Made by a program: the position numbers and the translations under genes
Assembly: GCA_963557065.1 (NCBI GenBank)
Contig: CAUWCT010000019.1
Location: 1 to 33,646, forward strand
Source: UMGS1370 sp963557065
GTDB taxonomy: Bacteria > Bacillota > Clostridia > Lachnospirales > Lachnospiraceae
Reading direction: 5' to 3'
DNA length: 33,646 bases
Shown: positions 24,585 to 33,643 of the stretch, in pieces
Layout: every line of letters begins with the position of its first letter
How positions within the stretch are numbered: the stretch's first letter is position 1
Notes under the pieces: generated by a model
What the model saw: the letters and a program-made list of their open reading frames with translations, nothing else
What the model was told of the DNA's origin: nothing
Database searches by the model: none

Positions 24585-24662
24585 ATGGTGGTATTAGGTC
24601 TGATTATAGCAGCGCTGGGAATTTATCTGTTGTATGCACTGATAAATCCAGAAAAATTGTAG
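24585..24662 (+). CDS. kdpF: Potassium-transporting ATPase subunit F
   Basis: A 25-residue single-helix peptide (LGLIIAALGIYLLYALINPE) that stabilises the KdpABC complex in the membrane. The family ending L-[IV]-x-P-E-K-[FL] is present as LINPEKL. AGGAGG lies nine bases before ATG 24585. The gene starts 24 bases after the 33-residue peptide and is followed by kdpA, the standard place. Confidence 0.85.
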   Translation: MVVLGLIIAALGIYLLYALINPEKL

Positions 24663-24687
24663 GTAAAATGTTACAGGAGGAAATGTG

Positions 24688-26382
24688 ATGTTACAGATTG
24701 TTCTTACGCTGGCAATTTTTGTGATACTGGTCATTCCGATGGGAACCTATATGTATCACATTGCCACAAATCAAAAAACTTTTGCAGATGCAGTATTCAA
24801 CCCAGTTGATCAGTTCATTTATAGAATCTGTGGGATTAAAGAGGAAGATATGGGATGGAAAAAATATACCCTGTCTTTACTAATGGCAAATGCAGTCATG
24901 GTTTTTACCGGATACCTGATTTTGAGAATGCAGGGGCTGCTTTTTTTAAATCCCAATGAGATTGGCGCAATGGAAGCTGACCTGAGTTTTAATACAATTA
25001 TCAGCTTTATGACGAATACCAACTTACAGCATTATTCCGGTGAAAGCGGACTTTCCTATGCCGGACAGATGTGCGTAATCATTTTTATGATGTTTACCTC
25101 AGCGGCCAGCGGGTATGCAGCATGCATGGCATTCTGCCGCGGGCTTTCCGGGCGGAAACTGGGAAATTTCTACAGGGATATGGTTCGGATTACCACCCGG
25201 ATTTTGCTGCCAGCAGCATTTTTGGTAGGGCTGTTTTTAGTCAGCCAGGGTACTCCCCAGACTCTGATGGGCAACTTTACAGTTGAAACCATTGAGGGAA
25301 CCTATCAGGATATTGCAGTAGGCCCTGTTGCGGCTTTGGAATCCATTAAGCATCTGGGAACCAATGGAGGCGGATTTTTTGGAGCAAACTCATCCACCCC
25401 ATTTGAAAATCCTACGATTCTTTCCAATATCGCAGAACTGATTTCCATGATGATTCTGCCTGGAGCGTGTGTGGTAACATTTGGGCGGATGCTCTGCGAT
25501 AGTAAGAAAGAGCAGAAGACAGTGATTGGAAAACAGGGCGCCGTTATTTTCGGAGCAATGGCAATTCTTTTTCTCATTGGACTTGTAATCTGTGTTCACG
25601 CGGAAAGAGCCGGCAATCCGGTTATAGAATCCATGGGAATTTCCCAGGATATGGGAAATATGGAAGGAAAAGAAGTGCGGTTTGGAACGGACCAATCTGC
25701 TTTGTTTACAACCGTTACCACATCGTTTACAACCGGCACAGTCAACAATATGCACGACTCGCTGACCCCTCTTGGCGGTATGGTTCCTATGCTTCATATG
25801 ATGTTAAACTGCGTATTTGGCGGAAAAGGCGTGGGATTAATGAACATGGTAATGTATGTAATTCTGGCAGTTTTTATCTGCGGACTGATGGTAGGAAGAA
25901 CACCGGAATACTTAAACAAGAAGATAGAGGGAAAGGAAATGAAGCTGGTGGCAATTGTGATTTTGATTCATCCGCTTCTGATTCTGGGATTTTCCGCACT
26001 GGCTATTACAGCCCAGGCAGGACTTTCGGGTATTACCAATCCGGGATACCATGGACTGTCCCAGGTCCTTTACGAATATGCGTCTTCAGCTGCCAACAAT
26101 GGTTCTGGTTTTGAAGGTCTGGCAGACAACAGTCTGTTCTGGAATGTTACAACAGGTCTGGCCATGTTTTTTGGGCGCTATATTGCCATTGCCGCGCAGC
26201 TGGCAATCGCAGGATCCATGCTGATGAAACGGAAGGTTAATGAGTCTATCGGTACACTTCGGACAGATAATCTCACCTTTACTATTATATTGGTATTTAT
26301 TGTGTATATATTTGCAGCCTTAACATTCTTCCCAGCATTGGCCCTTGGACCAGTAGCAGAACATTTGTCTCTGTGGCTGTAA
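24688..26382 (+). CDS. kdpA: Potassium-transporting ATPase subunit A
   Basis: K+-selective channel-like subunit of KdpFABC, 564 residues with about ten membrane helices. The four selectivity-filter loops are recognisable: TNTNLQHYSGE, GTNGGGFFGANSSTPFENP, TTSFTTGTVNNMHDSLTPLGG, and YASSAANNGSGFEG. Start ATG 24688 is preceded by AGGAGG at seven bases; an adjacent GTG at 24685 is less well spaced. It hands K+ to KdpB for active uptake at very low external potassium. Confidence 0.96.
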   Translation: MLQIVLTLAIFVILVIPMGTYMYHIATNQKTFADAVFNPVDQFIYRICGIKEEDMGWKKYTLSLLMANAVMVFTGYLILRMQGLLFLNPNEIGAMEADLSFNTIISFMTNTNLQHYSGESGLSYAGQMCVIIFMMFTSAASGYAACMAFCRGLSGRKLGNFYRDMVRITTRILLPAAFLVGLFLVSQGTPQTLMGNFTVETIEGTYQDIAVGPVAALESIKHLGTNGGGFFGANSSTPFENPTILSNIAELISMMILPGACVVTFGRMLCDSKKEQKTVIGKQGAVIFGAMAILFLIGLVICVHAERAGNPVIESMGISQDMGNMEGKEVRFGTDQSALFTTVTTSFTTGTVNNMHDSLTPLGGMVPMLHMMLNCVFGGKGVGLMNMVMYVILAVFICGLMVGRTPEYLNKKIEGKEMKLVAIVILIHPLLILGFSALAITAQAGLSGITNPGYHGLSQVLYEYASSAANNGSGFEGLADNSLFWNVTTGLAMFFGRYIAIAAQLAIAGSMLMKRKVNESIGTLRTDNLTFTIILVFIVYIFAALTFFPALALGPVAEHLSLWL

Positions 26383-26412
26383 AAGAACGTGACAGGCGAA
26401 AGGAGAATCACA

Positions 26413-28467
26413 ATGGCAAAAAAGAAACACACAAAATTTGTTACAAAGGATATTTTAAAATCATCCGTTATTGGATCTTTCCAAAAACTGGATCCCAGAT
26501 ACATGGTGAAAAATCCGGTCATGTTTGTAGTAGAGGTTGGATTTTTAATTACTCTGGCGCTTACCTTTGTTCCTACCCTGTTTGGAGGCAATGAGGAACA
26601 CCAGATTTATAATGGAATCGTTTCCATCATTTTATTTATCACAGTTTTATTTGCCAACTTTGCGGAGTCTGTAGCAGAGGGACGGGGAAAGGCCCAGGCT
26701 GCAACTTTGAAAAAGACAAAACAGGATACCATGGCGCGCCTGATACTTCCCGATGGGGGAGAAAAGACCATCAGTGCTTCAGAACTGAAAAAGGGCGATA
26801 TTGTATTAGTAAAACTGGGAGAAGTCATTCCCAATGACGGCGAGGTGATCGAAGGAGTTGCCTCTGTAGATGAATCCGCCATTACCGGTGAATCTGCTCC
26901 TGTTACCAGAGAGGCCGGCGGAGATTTTTCCTCTGTAACCGGAGGAACTACGGTGGTTTCCGACTGGCTGAAAATCCAAATTGTGGCAGAACCTGGACAC
27001 TCATTTTTAGATAAAATGATTTCTCTGGTGGAAGGTGCATCCAGACAGAAAACCCCAAATGAAATTGCACTGAATACTCTGTTAATTGTGCTGACTTTGA
27101 TCTTTTTAATCGTGGTAGTAACGCTGTATCCGTTTGCCGCTTATCTGGGAGTCGAAATCCCGATTTCCTGGGCAGTTGCCTTAATGGTATGTCTGATTCC
27201 CACTACCATCGGCGGACTGCTTTCTGCAATTGGTATTGCCGGAATGGACCGGGTTACCAGATTTAATGTGATTGCCATGTCCGGAAAAGCAGTAGAAGCC
27301 TGCGGAGATGTGGACACCATGATTTTGGATAAGACAGGAACGATTACTTACGGAAACCGGCTGGCAGCAGAATTTTATCCGGTAAAAGGTGTATCAAAAA
27401 CGGATTTGATTGATTACAGCGTTATGAGTTCCCTGATGGATGGGACGCCGGAAGGCAAATCAACTGTAGATTTGGGACGGCAGATGGGATGTGCACTGGA
27501 TGACGATGTTTCTTCCCAGATGACCTTTGTGGAATTTACAGCCCAGACCAAAATGAGCGGCGTGGATTTAAAAGATGGAACCATTGTCCGAAAAGGAGCA
27601 TCTCTGGCCATTGAGGAATTTGTAAAGGAAAGAGGCGGAAAAATACCAGAAGACCTGGAAGAAATTGTGACCAGAGTTTCCAATCTGGGCGGAACTCCGC
27701 TGGCTGTATGCATAAATAACCAGATACTGGGTGTGATTTATTTAAAGGATACAGTAAAGCCGGGACTGGTAGAACGGTTTGCCAGACTCCGGGAGATCGG
27801 GATTAAGACCATTATGTGCACCGGCGATAATCCCCTGACTGCTGCAACCATTGCAAAAGAGGCGGGAGTAGACGGATTTATTGCAGAGTGCAAACCAGAA
27901 GATAAAATTGAGGCCATTAAAAAAGAGCAGGCAGAGGGCAAAATAGTAGCCATGACCGGAGACGGCACCAACGATGCCCCGGCTCTGGCTCAGGCAGATG
28001 TAGGTCTGGCAATGAACTCTGGTACGCAGGCGGCAAAGGAAGCTGCCAATATGGTGGACTTAGACTCAGATCCCACCAAGATTCTGGAAGTAGTTGAGAT
28101 TGGGAAACAGTTGTTAATTACCAGAGGTTCCCTGACGACCTTTAGTGTTGCCAATGACATTGCAAAATACTTTGCCATTATTCCAGCTATGTTTACCATG
28201 GTTTTGCCGCAAATGCAGATCTTAAATATCATGGATCTGGCAACGCCGGCCAGTGCGATTTTGTCTGCACTGATTTTTAACGCCATTATTATTCCCGGAC
28301 TGATCCCTATTGCCATGAGAGGCGTAAAGTATAAACCGATGAAGGCAGAAAAACTTTTATTAAGAAATATGGGAATTTATGGACTGGGCGGAATCATTGT
28401 TCCGTTTGCAGGAATCAAACTCATTGATTTAATGGTGGCGCCGTTGTTAGCCATGATAGGAATGTAA
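26413..28467 (+). CDS. kdpB: Potassium-transporting ATPase ATP-binding subunit B
   Basis: The P-type ATPase that energises Kdp uptake, 684 residues. Phosphorylation site Asp306 in DKTGT, actuator motif TGES (158-161), nucleotide-binding FTAQTKMSGVD and KGA, hinge TGDGTNDAPAL, and the membrane segment LIPTTIGGLLSAIG are all intact. Ser161 of the TGES loop corresponds to the serine whose phosphorylation inhibits E. coli KdpB. ATG 26413 has AGGAGA upstream; an earlier GTG at 26389 in frame is rejected. It lies 30 bases after kdpA. Confidence 0.97.
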   Translation: MAKKKHTKFVTKDILKSSVIGSFQKLDPRYMVKNPVMFVVEVGFLITLALTFVPTLFGGNEEHQIYNGIVSIILFITVLFANFAESVAEGRGKAQAATLKKTKQDTMARLILPDGGEKTISASELKKGDIVLVKLGEVIPNDGEVIEGVASVDESAITGESAPVTREAGGDFSSVTGGTTVVSDWLKIQIVAEPGHSFLDKMISLVEGASRQKTPNEIALNTLLIVLTLIFLIVVVTLYPFAAYLGVEIPISWAVALMVCLIPTTIGGLLSAIGIAGMDRVTRFNVIAMSGKAVEACGDVDTMILDKTGTITYGNRLAAEFYPVKGVSKTDLIDYSVMSSLMDGTPEGKSTVDLGRQMGCALDDDVSSQMTFVEFTAQTKMSGVDLKDGTIVRKGASLAIEEFVKERGGKIPEDLEEIVTRVSNLGGTPLAVCINNQILGVIYLKDTVKPGLVERFARLREIGIKTIMCTGDNPLTAATIAKEAGVDGFIAECKPEDKIEAIKKEQAEGKIVAMTGDGTNDAPALAQADVGLAMNSGTQAAKEAANMVDLDSDPTKILEVVEIGKQLLITRGSLTTFSVANDIAKYFAIIPAMFTMVLPQMQILNIMDLATPASAILSALIFNAIIIPGLIPIAMRGVKYKPMKAEKLLLRNMGIYGLGGIIVPFAGIKLIDLMVAPLLAMIGM

Positions 28468-28480
28468 GGAGGGAGTTTTT

Positions 28481-29128
28481 ATGAAAACATTGGGAAAAAT
28501 GTTTCAAACAGCATTTGCTTTTTGCATCGTGATGATGGTGCTCTGTTCAATTGTTTATCCGCTGGCGCTTACAGGCGTCAGTCAGGCCGCCATGAAAGAA
28601 AAGGCAAATGGCAGCCTGATTGATAAAAATGGAAATTTAACTGCCAATATTGAGGAAGCGGTCGGATCGGAACTGCTGGGACAGGATTTTACAAAAGATT
28701 ATTTCTTCCATGGAAGAGTTTCCGCCGTTCATTACAATACCTATACAAACGAGCAGAAGGAGAGCCAAGAATACAGCGGCGTTTCTTCCGGTTCCTTTAA
28801 CTACGGAAATTCTAACCCGGATTTGGAAGCGAGGATAAAAGAAGATCTGGATGCATTTCTGGCATCTCATCCAGGAGTAAAAGCAGAAGAGGTTCCGGCA
28901 GATTTGCTGACCGCATCCGGTTCCGGACTGGATCCTCACATCAGTCCAAAAGCTGCCAAAGTCCAGATTCAGGCTGTAGCAGAGAATTCTGGTTTAAGTG
29001 AAGAAACAGTTGCTCAGATTGTAGAAGATAATACGGAGAAAAAAGTCTTCGGAGTCTTTGGGGAAGAACGGGTAAATGTGTTAAAATGCAATCTGGATAT
29101 TGCACAGGCAATGGGAATCCTAAAGTAA
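28481..29128 (+). CDS. kdpC: Potassium-transporting ATPase subunit C
   Basis: A 215-residue subunit with one N-terminal membrane helix (MFQTAFAFCIVMMVLCSIVYPL) and an extracytoplasmic domain that increases ATP affinity of the complex. Family motifs are GSELLGQDF, FFHGRVSAVHYN, SSGSFNYGNSNPDL and the strong TASGSGLDPHISP block. AAGGAGGG lies upstream and 13 bases separate it from kdpB. Confidence 0.95.
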   Translation: MKTLGKMFQTAFAFCIVMMVLCSIVYPLALTGVSQAAMKEKANGSLIDKNGNLTANIEEAVGSELLGQDFTKDYFFHGRVSAVHYNTYTNEQKESQEYSGVSSGSFNYGNSNPDLEARIKEDLDAFLASHPGVKAEEVPADLLTASGSGLDPHISPKAAKVQIQAVAENSGLSEETVAQIVEDNTEKKVFGVFGEERVNVLKCNLDIAQAMGILK

Positions 29129-29155
29129 CAGTTTAGAAAGGCGGCAAAAAGAGGT

Positions 29156-31189
29156 ATGGAAGAGCAGAGACCAAATTCAGAACAGCTTTTAAAGCGGCTG
29201 CAGTATGAGGAACGGGAACAGAAAAAGAAAACCAGAGGAAAGCTGAAAATTTTTCTGGGATACGCAGCAGGCTGCGGAAAAACCTATGCTATGTTAAAAG
29301 CTGCTCATGAGGCAAAAAATCATGGTATAGATGTGGTTGCCGGCTACATTGAACCTCACGCCAGGCCGGATACCCAGGCGCTGACAAAGGGATTGGAAAT
29401 TTTGCCGCCTTTGATGATAAACTACAAAGGAGTCAATTTACGGGAATTTGATTTGGATGCTGCTTTAGAAAGAAAGCCGCAGCTGCTTCTGGTAGATGAA
29501 CTGGCCCATACCAATGCGAAGGACTGCCGCAATGAAAAGCGGTATCAGGATGTAAAAGAACTTTTGCGGATGGGAATTAATGTCTACACCACCATTAATA
29601 TTCAGCATCTGGAAAGCTTAAATGATCTGGTGGGCAATATCACCCGCATTGATGTCAGGGAACGAATCCCGGATTCTGTATTTGACCATGCGGATCAGGT
29701 AGAAGTGATTGACATTGAGCCGGAAGAACTGATTGACCGTATGAAAGAGGGAAAGATTTATGGAAAGCAGCAGGCAGAGAGGGCACTCCACAATTTTTTC
29801 CGGAGAGAGAAGCTGGCTGCCCTTCGGGAAATTGCTCTTCGCCGGACCGCAGACCGGGTAAACCGGATTGCAGAAGAAGAGCGAAGCCTTCAGGACAATC
29901 AGGATTACCATACAGGAGAACATATTTTAGTCTGTATTACAGCCTCTCCATCCAGCGCAAAAGTAATCCGGACAGCTTCCAGACTGGCAGACGCATTTCA
30001 TGGAAAACTGACCGGACTTTGTGTGGAGACGCCGGGTATGCAGGATGCAGATGAGAAGACAAAAAAAGCGCTTAGAAACAATCTGGAGATGGCAAAGCTT
30101 CTGGGAGCCAGAATTGTGACTGTATTTGGCTCCGATGTGGCAGCGCAAATCGCCCAATATGCCATTGTCAGCAATGTATCGAAAATTGTAATCGGAAGGA
30201 CCAACCATTTTACCATACATTCCCTTTGCCGTTCTGAATTGTTGGAAAAGCTGACCTATATGGCGCCTAATATTGATGTGTATATTATCCCGGATATGCA
30301 GCATGGGAAACGGTATCGCCCCAGACATGTAAGGAAACCATTTTCCGGTGACTGGAAGAAGACGGCAGCGGACTTTCTGCTGATTACAGGAATTATGTGT
30401 GTTACAACCCTTCTGGCCCTTTTGTTTCAGAACCGGGGATTTTCGGAAGCAAATACCATTATGCTGTATCTGTTGGGAGTGCTGGTGTCTTCGTATCTGG
30501 CAAATCGAAAACTCTGTGCATTGTATTCTGCGTTTGTTAGTGTCCTTTTTTTTAATTTCTTTTTTACAGAGCCATTTTACAGCTTAAAAGCCTATGATAA
30601 AGATTATCCGGCTACCTTTTTCATGCTTTTTTTAGTGGGACTGTTTACCGGAACTTTGACAGCTAAAATGAAACGTCAAAATCTGGAAAGCGCAAAAACA
30701 GCATACCGGACTGAAATTTTGCTGGAAAACAGTCAGAAATTAAGGCGCTGCAAAACCAGAAAAGAGGTTTTTTGGCAGACAGCCATTCAGGTTCAGAAGC
30801 TTTTAAATCTGTCTGTTCTCATTTATCCGGCAGGGGAAAACGATTTGCTGGAAGAGCCGATTTTATTTCCAAGAAAGGGGATGGAGCTTTCCGAGCTTAA
30901 GACCTGTGTCAATGCAAAGGAAAAGGGAGTGGCCCAGTGGGTGGCAGCCAATCGTCACCGGGCCGGGGCCTGCACGCATACACTTCCGGATGCCATGGCC
31001 ATGTATCTGCCCATTCAGGATGAAGAAAAGGTGAGAGGAGTAATGGGGATCTGGCTGGAAGAACACAGGCCGATCCAGGAGTTTGAATACGGACTTTTAG
31101 TTGCCATACTCAATGAAACAGGGGTAAAGCTGCAAAATGGAGTTCATGTAACAATTCCGTCTGTACATCTTGTTTCTCAGTCGGTTTAA
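29156..31189 (+). CDS. kdpD: KdpD-type sensor protein without histidine kinase domain
   Basis: A potassium/turgor sensor of 677 residues; canonical KdpD has about 890. Domains in order: KdpD N-terminal ATP-binding domain (1-230) with Walker A GYAAGCGKT (35-43) and Walker B-like LLVDELAHTN (near 111-120); universal stress protein-like domain (255-380, HILVCITASPSS, IVIGRTNH), which binds c-di-AMP in S. aureus KdpD; four-helix membrane part of the DUF4118 type (404-505); and a GAF-like domain (about 530-665). It ends there: no HisKA, phospho-accepting His, or ATPase N/G boxes, and only 38 bp lie before the next gene. It could sense without signalling, or act with a separate kinase. kdpE is also absent from the window. 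Confidence 0.88.
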   Translation: MEEQRPNSEQLLKRLQYEEREQKKKTRGKLKIFLGYAAGCGKTYAMLKAAHEAKNHGIDVVAGYIEPHARPDTQALTKGLEILPPLMINYKGVNLREFDLDAALERKPQLLLVDELAHTNAKDCRNEKRYQDVKELLRMGINVYTTINIQHLESLNDLVGNITRIDVRERIPDSVFDHADQVEVIDIEPEELIDRMKEGKIYGKQQAERALHNFFRREKLAALREIALRRTADRVNRIAEEERSLQDNQDYHTGEHILVCITASPSSAKVIRTASRLADAFHGKLTGLCVETPGMQDADEKTKKALRNNLEMAKLLGARIVTVFGSDVAAQIAQYAIVSNVSKIVIGRTNHFTIHSLCRSELLEKLTYMAPNIDVYIIPDMQHGKRYRPRHVRKPFSGDWKKTAADFLLITGIMCVTTLLALLFQNRGFSEANTIMLYLLGVLVSSYLANRKLCALYSAFVSVLFFNFFFTEPFYSLKAYDKDYPATFFMLFLVGLFTGTLTAKMKRQNLESAKTAYRTEILLENSQKLRRCKTRKEVFWQTAIQVQKLLNLSVLIYPAGENDLLEEPILFPRKGMELSELKTCVNAKEKGVAQWVAANRHRAGACTHTLPDAMAMYLPIQDEEKVRGVMGIWLEEHRPIQEFEYGLLVAILNETGVKLQNGVHVTIPSVHLVSQSV

Positions 31190-31198
31190 TGGTATCAT
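31170..31198 (+). promoter_or_regulatory. Promoter of the acyltransferase-sugar kinase fusion gene
   Basis: TTGTTT (31170-31175), a 17-bp spacer and TATCAT (31193-31198) with extended TG, beginning inside the end of kdpD. Confidence 0.45.
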
Positions 31199-31227
31199 AG
31201 GCTCAGAAACTTTTTAAGGAGAGAGCG

Positions 31228-32847
31228 ATGAAACGTTTATTGATACTGGGAGCCGGCGGGTTTGGACAGATGGTAAAAGAGACAGCCCGGATGCTTGGCT
31301 ATGAAGAGGTTTTGTTTTTGGATGATGCGGCCAAAGGTGCAGATGTGATTGGAAAATGCTGTGACTACAGTATTAAGCATGGGGAATTTCAGGAGGCGGC
31401 AGCGGCCTTTGGCAATAACCGCACCCGTCTGTACTGGACAGACAGGCTTTTAGAAGAAGGTTATGAAGTGCCGGCGATTGTTCACCCATCTGCAACAGTC
31501 AGTCCAAGCGCAGTGCTGGAGCCAGGCTGTTTTATTATGCAGAGAGCAGTTGTAAACACCCATACAAGAATTGAACGGGCTGCCCTGATCAACAGCGGCG
31601 CAGTAGTGGATCATGATTCGGTAGTAAAAGCAGGCGCTCATGTATGCCTGGGCAGTATTGTAAAGGCAGACTGTACCATTGAATCCGGCAGAAAAATAGA
31701 AGCCGGAGAGGTGGTTTTTTCTACAAGACGGAAGATAGAAGGCGCAGACAGCCGTTCCCTGGAAGATGCTGTGTATGCGTTTGGATTCGGAAAACGGTGC
31801 AGCTATGTGAAACCATTTGGAGAAGGCCATATCAACGAGACATATGCGGTTTATATGCCGGATGAAAACGGGGTGGATGAGCCTCTCTATGTGCTTCAGA
31901 GAATCAACATACATGTATTTAAAAAGCCGGAGCAGGTTATGGAAAATATTTTCGGTGTAACCGAGTACCTGCGGGGTGTGATTCGCCGGGAAGGAGGAGA
32001 TCTGGACCGGGAAACTTTGTCTTATATCAAGACAAAGAATGGAGAGCCATATTTCGAGGATGATGAGGGTCAGCCCTGGCGCTGCCTCAATTATGTTTCC
32101 AATTCTGTCTGCTATCAGTTAGTGGAAAAACCGGAACAGTTTTACCAGTCGGCCAGAAGTTTCGGTCATTTTCTAAAACAGCTGGGGGATTATCCGGCAG
32201 AAAGTCTTTATGAGACTATCCCTAAGTTCCATGATACGGTAAAGCGTTTTCAGGATTTTGAATCTGCTGTCAAAAAAGATGTGAAAAACAGGGGACGGAT
32301 GTGCCGGCCGGAGATCGAGTTTGCTCTTGCCAGAAAAGAGGACTGCGGCATGTTGATGGGGCAGCTAAATGCAGGTATTCTGCCTCTTCGGGTCACTCAC
32401 AACGATACAAAACTCAACAATATTTTGTTTGATGCAGACACAGGAAAAGGCCTTTGCATTATTGACCTGGATACCATTATGCCGGGACTGGCCGCCAATG
32501 ATTTTGGTGATTCCATTCGTTTCGGCGCTTCTACAGCAGAAGAGGATGAGCCGGATCTGGACAAGGTTCATTTTGATATTGGCCTGTATGAATTATATGT
32601 AAAAGGCTATATGGAGATGGCAAAAGACGTGCTGACACAGGCAGAAATCGAAAGTCTTCCCTGGGGTGCAAGATTAATGACCTTTGAGTGCGGAATTCGT
32701 TTCCTGGCAGATTATCTGCAGGGGGATGTTTATTTTAAAACTGCTTATCCGGAGCACAATCTGGTCCGCGCAAGAACCCAGTTTCAGCTTGTACGGGAAA
32801 TGGAAGAGCAATTTGAAAAAATGTGCGAAATTGTGAAGAAATATTGA
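31228..32847 (+). CDS. Fusion of PglD-like hexapeptide domain and NahK-like N-acetylhexosamine kinase
   Basis: A 539-residue two-part protein. Residues 1-80 form a Rossmann-like unit (LILGAGGFGQMV), and 85-170 hexapeptide repeats (HPSATVSPSAVLEPG, INSGAVVDHDS), together resembling PglD/NeuD sugar acyltransferases. Residues 185-539 resemble the aminoglycoside phosphotransferase-like kinases typified by NahK, N-acetylhexosamine 1-kinase: FGEGHINETY, then INIHVFKKPEQVMENI, catalytic Asp393 in THNDTKLNN, and metal-binding IDLDTIMPG (413-415). It could phosphorylate and acylate an amino sugar for salvage or surface glycans. Which halves are active is unknown. It has its own promoter and AAGGAGAG; no frameshift sits at the junction near residue 180, so the fusion is genuine in this sequence. 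Confidence 0.8.
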   Translation: MKRLLILGAGGFGQMVKETARMLGYEEVLFLDDAAKGADVIGKCCDYSIKHGEFQEAAAAFGNNRTRLYWTDRLLEEGYEVPAIVHPSATVSPSAVLEPGCFIMQRAVVNTHTRIERAALINSGAVVDHDSVVKAGAHVCLGSIVKADCTIESGRKIEAGEVVFSTRRKIEGADSRSLEDAVYAFGFGKRCSYVKPFGEGHINETYAVYMPDENGVDEPLYVLQRINIHVFKKPEQVMENIFGVTEYLRGVIRREGGDLDRETLSYIKTKNGEPYFEDDEGQPWRCLNYVSNSVCYQLVEKPEQFYQSARSFGHFLKQLGDYPAESLYETIPKFHDTVKRFQDFESAVKKDVKNRGRMCRPEIEFALARKEDCGMLMGQLNAGILPLRVTHNDTKLNNILFDADTGKGLCIIDLDTIMPGLAANDFGDSIRFGASTAEEDEPDLDKVHFDIGLYELYVKGYMEMAKDVLTQAEIESLPWGARLMTFECGIRFLADYLQGDVYFKTAYPEHNLVRARTQFQLVREMEEQFEKMCEIVKKY

Positions 32848-32876
32848 TACATGGCTGAACTATTACGATAAAAATG

Positions 32877-32927
32877 AAGGAATTCCCTATATAGCAAAGC
32901 GTTTTCTGGCTATATAGGGAATTCCTT
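32877..32927. repeat. 19-bp perfect inverted repeat between convergent genes
   Basis: AAGGAATTCCCTATATAGC (32877-32895) and its exact complement (32909-32927) flank a 13-nt loop. It probably works as a bidirectional terminator for the kinase fusion and the convergent gene, although the T run is minimal on either side. Confidence 0.6.
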
Positions 32928-32954
32928 GTATGATCATTGAATAAAAAATTTTAA

Positions 32955-33587
32955 TCAGATAGTGCCGCTCCAAATCAAATCACAGGTAGTTCTTAAGTGA
33001 TCATAGTCTGCATCAGACAGGTCATTCATCTGGAATAGATCGTTGTTGGGCAAATAGTATACCTCTGTCATCTGCGGTTCATAATCTAAAGTCTGATAAT
33101 GGTCTCCATACATATTCGTTCCGGTACTCATCCCGCTTTCACTAAATTCCTGAAGATCCGGATCAATAAACAGACTTTCCCAAAGACTTTTTGTGTAGCA
33201 GTAATAGACTACCCGTATATCTTTGCCGTCTCGATTAATCGTTCTTCCAACAGAAGTTTCTGAAATGTTATTGATTCCCTGATACTTGCAGACCAGGACA
33301 TCTTTTACGTTGCTGTAATCTTCCGGCACATTGCCGTAGGATTTGGCAGATTCCAATTCCTGCCAGCAAAGTCTGCCGTTTTTATCCACGAAAACTGCAT
33401 GGGGCATGAGTTCCACAGACATGCGGTATGCATCAAAGGGGAGAGGAATTTCGTAATTAGTTGCAAAAACAAAGAAAAGGCCGCAGAACACAATAAGAGA
33501 AGAGAGACAGATGATCACTTTTTTACTTCGCATTTTTCTGAGAAATCTTTTTAGAAACTGAGAATTTTTATCTTTTGAATCTGACAT
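32955..33587 (-). CDS. Membrane-anchored protein of unknown function
   Basis: A 210-residue protein. A basic N-terminus (KRFLRKMRSKK) is followed by one membrane helix (about 24-43, VIICLSSLIVFCGLFFVFAT) and an outward domain rich in acidic and aromatic residues. No lipobox or enzymatic motif is visible. The domain repeats pairs such as YYCYTKSLW and MTEVYYLPNNDL and lacks close resemblance to families I know. It may be a surface sensor or a subunit of a small secreted system. GAGGAGGT six bases before ATG 33587 supports the start. It is convergent to the kinase fusion; its upstream neighbour lies outside the window. Confidence 0.7.
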   Translation of the reverse strand: MSDSKDKNSQFLKRFLRKMRSKKVIICLSSLIVFCGLFFVFATNYEIPLPFDAYRMSVELMPHAVFVDKNGRLCWQELESAKSYGNVPEDYSNVKDVLVCKYQGINNISETSVGRTINRDGKDIRVVYYCYTKSLWESLFIDPDLQEFSESGMSTGTNMYGDHYQTLDYEPQMTEVYYLPNNDLFQMNDLSDADYDHLRTTCDLIWSGTI

Positions 33588-33604
33588 AAAATACCTCCTC
33601 GTAT

Positions 33605-33643
33605 AATAAGTTTGTAAGCAAGAAAACAGCTTACAGACTTATT
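33605..33643. repeat. Inverted repeat upstream of the reverse-strand gene
   Basis: AATAAGTTTGTAAGC (33605-33619) and GCTTACAGACTTATT (33629-33643) match in 14 of 15 positions. It lies just upstream of the ribosome site of the 33587 gene and lacks a clear T run, so an operator is as likely as a terminator. Confidence 0.4.
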
